DNA from: Piezodorus guildinii
Taxonomy: Eukaryota; Arthropoda; Insecta; Hemiptera; Pentatomidae
Length of the DNA: 64,000 nt
NCBI GenBank assembly: GCA_023052935.1
Contig: CM041292.1
Span: forward strand, 84,053,669-84,117,668
Reading direction: 5' to 3'
The notes beneath the pieces are model-generated. The model was given only the letters and a program-made list of their open reading frames with translations. It had not been told where the DNA came from and made no database searches. Both the position numbers and the translations under genes were made by a program. The stretch's first letter is position 1, and each line of letters begins with the position of its first letter. Below, piece after piece: positions 56,321 through 64,000 of the stretch.

Positions 56321-59300
56321 ATGGCTGACACTGAGGTAAAATCCTCATTAACTTTTAATATATGTTATATTATTTGTAGGGAAATTATAATCACTCTATT
56401 ACAATAATGATATTATTAAATTAAATACTAATTTTCAATTTAGTCAATACTAAAGGCTAATAAAGATTTTATCATATCATTAAATTAATGAATTTGTGTA
56501 TGCATTCACAAATATCTTAATCATTCACTGAGCAGTCTGTGAAAAATCTAGAGAACAACTTTGACGTAGGTGGAGATAATTAATGCTTCAATAATATTCT
56601 TGTGGGACTGCTTGGTCAGGGTTATTCTCAAACTGACCATTTTTTTTTTATTGATAGATACTTAATTCAAATAGACACTTACATGTATAACATCGAATAA
56701 TGTTTGGTAAAATTAACTGCACAGAGGTGGATGTTGTAGAAAATAATACATAATAGAAAATAATACAGCATTTATAATAATACTAAGTATACTGAAATTA
56801 TTCCAGTTTTACAACCACATCTATTGTCCTAATTCTTGTTATAGAAAAGAGTCCCATATAATGAAATTTGTTTTCTATGACTTTTAATTATTACTTTATT
56901 TTTATCATGATAAAAAATATTAATAACAGTTTCTCATCACAATATAAATTTTCTTATTTTTATGTTTTTAGATGGGTTACGACAATCCGGCAATGGGGTA
57001 CGACAATAGCCCAGCAATGAATTCAAACCCAGCAATGATAAAATGCCGAAAAATTTCAAATGTAGGAACTGTCAGCCAAATGGTAGAGAAAAATTCAAAT
57101 AATGGAGTTCCTCATAGGAAGTAAGTAATGTTTCTATGATTTGACTTTTTTTATTATTATTATTATTTTTTTTTTTTTAATCAATACTGAAAATAACAAT
57201 TATATTAACAAACATAACTCATATTTACATTTTAAATATAATAATCTGCATAACAATATTTACATATTATAGTGTCTGATTTTTCATAAGGCTTTTTAAA
57301 ATTATATCATTATTGCTTTTTAAGGAGTTGAGCTCAACTCATACATACATCATTTACATATTTTATGGATTTTTCAAATGTTTCTAACTCTTTTTTTTTT
57401 TTTTAAACTTGTTTTTCTCAAATTCAAGCTCTAACCATCCTTATAAAACAAAAAATATATAATAATTAATACTAATAATCCCTGAAAATACAATAACAAC
57501 ATAATATATATACACATCATATAATTTTGTTTTGAACTCCATTAAGGTTTATTTTTTGTGTAATGTAGGGAGTCTCTGAAAGCTGTTTATGTCTCACAAC
57601 CAAATCCTGTTAGACAACCTAAGTCAGAAAAGGAATATGAACCATATGATAATAGAGATGTGAAACATCCAACAACGTGAGTAAATTTATTATATATTTT
57701 TATTAAAAATTTATTATAAAAAAATATAAAAATAATTGATACATTTAAAAAACAAATTGTTTTTCTAAATAGCTAATTTTTTTACAGATATTCTGAAACA
57801 TTGATACACATGTTAAAAGCTTCTCTTGGAACTGGAATTCTTGCTATGCCTGATGCCTTTCATAATGCTGGCTATGCCGTGGCAACAATTGGCACTCTAG
57901 TCATTGGTTTTCTCTGTACTTATACTATTCATATTTTAGTGAGTACCAATATTGATTATTTTTTGAGAACACTATACAATTTTATGCATAGTTCTTAATT
58001 TGTTGATTTTATTACTACAGATCTCTGCTGAATATGAACTGTGTAAAAGAAGGAAACAGCCTAGCATGACTTATCCGGAAACAGCTCAAGCAGCTTTCTC
58101 CGACGGTCCTAAGCCAATGAGATATGTAGCAAAATATATCCCGTAAGTTTAAAATTATTTAATAAATAATGATGTAACACCTAAATAAAATAAAAGTGAG
58201 AGAGCGTATTTAAACGATTTATGTTAATTTTTTTTCTAGGATTGTATGTAATGTGTTTCTGTTACTTTACCAAATTGGATCCTGCTGCATCTATGTTGTT
58301 TTCATCTCTACAAATATTAAAGATGTTAGTTTTAAAACTAATTATTTTTTAAATATTTTATTTCAATGATTCCTGAATATTTAAAATATTTTTTTGAACA
58401 TTTTAAAGGTGGTTGATCATTACCAGGCTCCAGAGAATCGTATTGATATCAGATACTACAGCCTGATCATTTTGCTGCCCCTCATTCTAATCAACTGGGT
58501 TAGAAACTTGAAGTACTTAGCTCCTCTCTCCAGCATCGCTAACGCAGTCACCATCTTTTCATTTGGCCTGATATTTTATTATATGTTATCAGGCGTACCA
58601 AACATCGAAACAAGACAGGCAGTTGCTCCATTTAACAAACTGCCATTATTTTTCGGCACAGTCCTTTTTGCTATGGAAGCCATCGGAGTGGTGAGAATAT
58701 TATTGAAAATTAATTGTAAAAATAGTTTAAATATGATGTTAATATTAAAAATAAAAAAAGTGAAATAGATCATTATGAACTTTTTATATCAATGATTATT
58801 TTCATTTGTTGCTACTAATATATATTTAAAGAAATAATTTTATCAAAATTTATATTTCATTTACATGATAAATACATTAAAATATGATACCTCCCATGAT
58901 AAATGAAATAACCAATTTTTAAATCTTTTTCAGGTTATGCCTCTTGAGAACGAAATGAAAAACCCTCGAAAATTTGGCAGTGCTTTTGGGGTATTGAATT
59001 GTGCCATGCTGCCAATCACACTTTTGTATACTTTTGTTGGATTTTTTGGGTACTTAAAATATGGAAATAATACCAAAGGAAGCATAACTTTGAACTTACC
59101 ACAAGAGGAACGGTAAGTGTGCCACAATAATATTGTTTAATACACATGAATTATTAATCAAGGCAGACACCTTCATTATACATTAAAGGCATTTTAGTTA
59201 TTTAAAATTTTAAATTTATATTATACTTATTTAAATTAATATTATCATTTTCTCAATAATCTAGCCTAGCACAAGCTGTAAGACTTCTGTTGGCTTTTGC

Positions 59301-59815
59301 AATCTTTATCACTCATGCACTTGCCTGCTATGTAGCAGTGGACATAAGTTGGAGAGAATATATTGAACCAAAAGTTGAAAGAGGAAAACTTTTTTGGGAA
59401 TATCTGGTCAGAACTATCTTGGTTATTATTACATGTAAGTGAAATTTTAATATAGTTTTATTCTGTAAATTTACCATTATATATTTACAAAAAAAAGTAT
59501 TACATCTATAGTTTTATTGAAGCAATTATGGTTTGATAAGCCAGGTTATAGAAATAGAAACAGAAAACTATGTTTTGGTGAAGTATCAAGAATGAGAACA
59601 ATAAATTCTTAAAATATCCCCTGAAAACAGTTATATTTATCATCTCAAAACTCTTAAAATTTGTAGTGAAGTGAGAAGGGTTGACTTTGTGTTTATATTG
59701 GAGAAGTTAGTTGAGGGTGCAGTCAAATAAACACACAATTAAGTATAAACTTAAATAATTTAATTAAGTAAACTAATAAACTCAACTATAAACTTAAAAT
59801 TTATATATATATATA

Positions 59816-59872
<57 letters not shown>

Positions 59873-61484
59873 GAATATATTACCAGTAAAAATAAGTCAA
59901 ACTATTTTTGATCTCAATACTAATATACAATATTTTTCGCATGACGTGAATAAAATGCTTCATTAATTGATATAAGTTCTTGTTTTAACTCTTTGATGGC
60001 TGTAATAGCTATCAGGAGAGAGGGAGAGATGTAGAACTAATCTTCTTCATGTATAGTTGCTTAACTAAGTTTAAAAACGAATGGTTTATATGGTTTTGCA
60101 TGTATTAGCATAATTGTTTTTGTTTTTAGTGGCTGTAGTTTATCGGTACTCATTTGTGAATATTTTAGTTTTTTATAACTTTCCGACAACTAAATTAAAG
60201 TTAGGATGAAAATTTAAATATTACAAAAGAATAAGAAACAGCTTTTTTTTTTAGGAAAATTTTTCTTTTTATTTCATTTGATTAATAGTTTTTTATTTCT
60301 CTGTTATGCTTCTATTATTTTGACATGTAATTTTTTTTTTTTTTTTTATTTAAATTGCTTATGAAAAATAAAGATTAAAACTAGAATAACGTTAAGAGAA
60401 AAAAATGAATGGATGAACATTAGAACCTATTCATCTAAAGTGCCACTCGTGTTCTGGCTAGCATATCAGCTTTATATGTGAGTAAAAAGTCCTTGGTTAA
60501 GTGCCCTTAGTGGGAACATAAAATGGAGATCCTGAGCCAATGTGATGTCAGGTACTTGTTAAAGATCCCCATCCTAATTAAAACTGGAAAGACAAAATTT
60601 AGGACTCCCACAGTCGAAATAGCCTAAGTAGCATAAAGTGATGTTAAATAAACAAACAAACATAAACTATTTATCTCACAAACAGTGGTCTGTGTTGAGG
60701 GTGTGGTGGCCTAATTGTCATCTTAGCTAACTTAAACTCTAAACTCGGCAAGGACGGGTTGAAATATATTTTAAAGTCATTCAGTTTAATGAATCTCAAC
60801 CTTCACACCCTTTTAGATTAAGTTTGCTACATGTAACATAAACTATCCTGTTTGCCACAATTTCAGCAGGAACAAACATATATATACATAAAAAAATTGA
60901 TGATTTGGCTAAAACTATCTCAGCATTATTATCTAATATTGAAACAGATTTATTGAAATACCAAGTCTTCTTTAGCTCTCTCTCAAATATTGCTATTTTG
61001 ATTTATTATATTCTTTTACTAGAAAAGTGTAGTACTATACTGCAGCCTTTTTTAGCCTTTCCATTTTCCTTGATACCTCATGTATCTATTCATTTTAGCA
61101 TCTCCTAGAAGCTTCTCTGTTTTGGCCTTAATATTCACAGTTGAATTGTTGCAATGTACTGATAATTTATTTTTAAGATTAAAACTTTTCTTGTGTTTGC
61201 TTATGTTTTTTTTGTTTGATTTTTTAGTTACGTTCGCAGTTCTCATACCTGACCTGGAGCTTTTCATTTCCTTAATAGGAGCTTTCTGCCTGTCAACAAT
61301 GGGACTCTCATTTCCTGCTATTATACAGCTTTGTACTTTCTGGAATGAATACAGTGGGATGCAATTTGTTTTATTCTTTCTGAAAAATTTAACTATATGT
61401 TTTATAGCTATCTTTGGTTTTGTTATCGGTGTTACTACGAGCTTGAGTGAGATTATCGATAAGTTTTTCCTTCAAAAAGAGTAA
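56321..61484 (+). CDS. Proton-coupled amino acid transporter, SLC36/PAT family (spliced, 505 aa)
   Basis: Exons: 56321-56335, 56972-57120, 57569-57676, 57788-57938, 58021-58142, 58240-58324, 58409-58690, 58934-59112, 59265-59434, 61228-61484. All junctions are GT/AG, and the phases agree throughout. The product is a multi-pass membrane protein moving small amino acids with protons across the plasma or lysosomal membrane. A cytosolic tail of about 90 residues holds a degenerate repeat (GYDNPAM, GYDNSPAM, NSNPAM). It is followed by ETLIHMLKASLGTGILAMPD (residues 94-113, TM1 signature), MTYPETAQ, QIGSCCIYVVFISTNIK (about 194-209), NWVRNLKYLAPLSSIAN, GTVLFAMEAIGVVMPLENEM (about 294-310), FGYLKYG and the final TM pair ending SLSEIIDKFFLQKE. 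About 11 TM segments and the length fit the family. Orthology to Drosophila path or CG1139 is not decided by eye. The start at 56321 is inferred from ATG plus donor. Confidence 0.93.
59800..59862. repeat. (AT)n microsatellite
   Basis: About 30 AT units with one interruption, followed by GTATGTATGTATG. Confidence 0.9.
60437..60664 (+). mobile_element. SINE-B, diverged, intronic
   Basis: Head GTTCTGGCTAGCATATCAGC, but the B-box part is deleted. The body has GATCCTGAGCCAATGTGATG, TCAGGTACTTGTTAAAGATC and GGACTCCCACAG. Tail TGTTAAATAAACAAACAAAC. Same orientation as the host gene. Confidence 0.75.
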
Positions 61485-62160
61485 TATTTAATATTGATAT
61501 TTTGTATATTAAGGTATATTACCTTTAATTTTATGTAAAAACATGTAAAATATTGTCAACTAGAGTTGTTTTTAAAATTTTGTATGTATATTACCAATTT
61601 GATGACCGAATCTAATTCGGCGTAGTTGGAAAACCATTTTATAAGACTGACATGATTGTCAACAATTGTTGAATGGTAATTGAGTTATCATATCAGTTCG
61701 TCGAAATTTTATTCCAACCGCTAACTTTTTTATTTCCAACTCATTGTACTAGGTGCTAATTATTAATAACTTAGTTTTTATTGTGATAATTATCATAGGA
61801 ATCCTAAATTCGTTTTAGAACTGTTATTTTTTAGATACCCTAGGATTATGGTCTCGTGAAACTACAAATTTATTTTATTTTATTGTATTTGTAATTATTT
61901 TTTATGTAAGACCAAAACTTGGTAACATGTAGTATTTATTTACATATGTGGGTGATATTATTGTTATGAATTGCTTATTTTTGTACTTAAAAGTATGATA
62001 AATACTGAGCATAGGATTAAATGTAATTTATATATTATAAGTAATGTATTATATGTATACTATTAGTCTTGGCATAAAGATTATAGATGGCCGTTCACCA
62101 TGTCATTAATGTGATAACTTTCAGCTGTAAATCAATTTCACATTTTTAAAAATTAAAAAG
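61485..62160 (+). other. Probable 3' UTR of the transporter
   Basis: Non-coding AT-rich sequence after the stop. No AATAAA is seen soon after the stop. ATTAAA at 62152 (and another near 62219) are the first good variant poly(A) signals, which suggests a UTR of about 0.7 kb. Confidence 0.4.
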
Positions 62161-62169
62161 AATTATTTG

Positions 62170-62970
62170 AATTTTGAAAGGAGCTTAAGTTACCACATAT
62201 ATGTATACATTGATAATTATTAAAAATATAGAATGTATATTATATTCTTGCCATGTTAAGTCCTAGTTATTTATAAAAATTTTAATATTTTTAAAACTTC
62301 ATTTTGAGATCAAATATAATCCAAGTTGTTGAAAATGATTATTTTTAATTTTCCCATGATTATCCCCATCCTCACTTAAATTTGTTCTTTACTCATAGAA
62401 AAAAATCTTTAGAAGGTTTAGACAGCAGTAGTTAATTATGAACCACAGGAAGTATTGTTACATAATATCAATACAATTGTGTAATTTTAAAGTATGGTTG
62501 CTTAATTAATTTAAAGCATTTATTTGTCATTGTTTAGCTGGGCATAATATCTTTGGTCATCAAAACTTATTTACCTATCTTTTATTCTCATCCTATTTTT
62601 AATGTGTTTGATGAAAACACCTGCACACACATGCCATGAAGCAGTTGAGGAAGAAGGAGAAAGATAGTTAAGCATCAAAGAAGCCACTAGGTAAAGCAAC
62701 ATAGGCACTTATCCTCCATATTATAATGCCAAATAGTAGTCCCATTTAGAGTGGCAAACAGGATTACGGTAGTGATTTTAGTTGGTAAGAACCTTGCACA
62801 TGTACAGATACTGGCCTATTAAGTGAAACAAACAAAAACACATAAAAAGGGATATAAATTAAAATGCTCCAACTAAAGAGGTATCTCCTTGCTCCCATCC
62901 GCTTACAAAATACTCTCAAACATTTTATTTTTAAGATTGTTAAAGTGAAATAAAGTGTCGCAGGAATTCA
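62170..62970. other. No supported feature
   Basis: AT-rich intergenic DNA between the transporter 3' end and the RTE relic. Confidence 0.35.
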
Positions 62971-62974
62971 CTTC

Positions 62975-63901
62975 GAATAAGAGCTTGAGACAAGGAGATG
63001 CACTGAGGGCCTTCTTTTTAACCTCGTGCTTGAGAAGGCTGTAATAGAGGCTGGGATCCAGATTGGAGGGACAATATTCAACTGAACTGCTATGATCTTC
63101 GCATACGCTGATGAACTCGACATAGTTGGTCGCTCCTACAATGCAGTATTAGAAGCTTTTCAAGCCCTGACTGGCCCAGCAAGGAAACTCAGACTCGAGA
63201 TTAATGCTTCAAAAACTAAATACATGGTAGCAGAGGAAGCCCCAAATCCAAGTGAAATGGTTACCTTCGGAGATTACAAGTTTAAGAAGGTATCTGAATT
63301 TGTCTACCTGGGGTCACTGGTCTCACAAAATAATGAGACTGAACTGGAGGTGAAGAAAAGGATCCAAGCAGCTAATTGTGAATATTTTGGATTGATGCGT
63401 CACTTCAGGAGAGGAGCTCTCTCCAGAGAAATCAAATTGAGCCTCTACAAGCCTTTGATCAGTTTTGTTGTATGCATCAAAATCCTGGGCAACCACCAAA
63501 TCGATGGAGCAGGAACTTGGCATTTTTGAAAGGAAAGTCTTGTGTCGGATATTGGGTGGACGTCAGGCTGCAGGTCAATGGAGAAGACATACGAATCAGG
63601 AGCTATATAGCATGTTTAATAAACCTGATATCGTTCTGTTTTATAAAGTGAATCGTTTAAGATAGGCAGGCCATCTGGCCAAATTGGAGGATAGTGAAAT
63701 CCCAAGAAGATAATGAAAGAGCCAATTCATGGTAAAAGACGGTGAGAAAGACCAAGATCAAGATGGGTCGATGGAGTCGCTGTTGATGCCCGGAGTATTT
63801 TAGGTGTCAATGATTGGATGGTGGCTGTGCAAGATCGTGACAATTGGAGGAGGTTGTTACAGGAAGTCAAGACTCTGCAACGAGCTGTAGTACCAGTTTA
63901 G
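62975..63901 (+). pseudogene. RTE-type LINE, RT palm to C-terminus relic (second family)
   Basis: Starts with LRQGDAL, shifts frame near 63010, then reads LLFNLVLEKAVIEAGIQIGG and FAYADELDIVG, the catalytic YADD changed to YADE. It goes on with INASKTKYM, FVYLGSLV, a frameshift near 63465, VLLYASKSWATT, FERKVLCRILGG, then a tag at 63663-63665 where RLRWAGHL is expected, and finally RPRSRWVDGV and DNWRRLLQEVKT. One more stop lies at 63084-63086. Different sequence from the RTE at 4160 but the same domain order. 5' truncated and dead. Confidence 0.85.
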
Positions 63902-64000
63902 ATAGAGATATATGTATTGGAGGTATGGCTGATTTCAGAGAAATATGATGAGTAAATAATTGAACCTTAAGGTTTTTAAGACAAAATCCAACATAAAATT

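Larger units (their letters stand above)
59435..61227 (+). other. Last intron of the transporter, expanded by repeats
   Basis: At 1.8 kb this intron is several times longer than the others in the cluster. It contains a foldback-derived word (59692-59711), an (AT)n run (59800-59862) and a SINE-B (60437-60664). A 67-codon ORF at 60905-61108 shows no transporter homology and is not needed for the frame. Confidence 0.7.

Noticed and set aside
60905..61108. 67-codon ORF in intron 9, considered as an extra exon of the transporter
   Set aside because: The flanking exons join in phase without it (t|tt, Phe), and the segment has no SLC36 similarity.

Overview
This window reads as a piece of an insect nuclear genome, quite possibly hemipteran, although the order is a guess. 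It is strongly AT-rich, has intron-split genes with GT/AG splice sites, long A/T homopolymers and TA microsatellites, and is crowded with non-LTR retrotransposons (I-like, Jockey, RTE, CR1-like), tRNA-derived SINEs, MITEs and foldback elements. Nothing suggests bacterial, plasmid or viral DNA.

One host gene is clearly supported. It is a proton-coupled amino acid transporter of the SLC36/PAT family on the + strand. Nine body exons between 56972 and 61484, plus a short first coding exon at 56321-56335 (MADTE), give a 505-residue protein. Two upstream candidate exons, 14444-14523 and 41893-41980, join each other in phase (2 to 2) and then join the body at phase 0. If real, they make a second N-terminus and extend the gene to about 47 kb, so that most of the window is intron. 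The link is an inference from splice phase.

Region by region: 1-2.2 kb is the 3' part of an I-like LINE with reverse transcriptase and RNase H, broken by one stop and one frameshift. 4.1-6.8 kb holds an RTE fragment, a diverged 440-bp tandem duplication, a SINE piece and a Jockey relic. 7.26-11.7 kb holds a tiny retrocopy and then a 4.3-kb Jockey element on the minus strand with a poly(A) tail and probable target-site duplication. 12.8-13.2 kb is a SINE between TA microsatellites. 14-26 kb contains the first candidate exon, two foldbacks, a decayed RT piece and a 391-bp MITE. 25.8-37.4 kb is a cluster of SINEs, a 203-bp-arm palindrome and LINE 3' ends. 38-50 kb has two further MITEs, two foldbacks, TIR-type repeats, a young SINE with a poly(T) tail, and the second candidate exon. 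50-56 kb has two more copies of the 391-bp MITE, one split by a Jockey insertion. 56.3-62 kb is the transporter. 63-63.9 kb is a second RTE relic.

The most unusual pattern is a recurrent short motif in the arms of several foldback elements: CTGATGA-like core, small stem-loop, then GAAAC(G)T. It resembles the core of a hammerhead ribozyme and may mark a family of non-autonomous elements. All coordinates were read by eye, and no database search was run.
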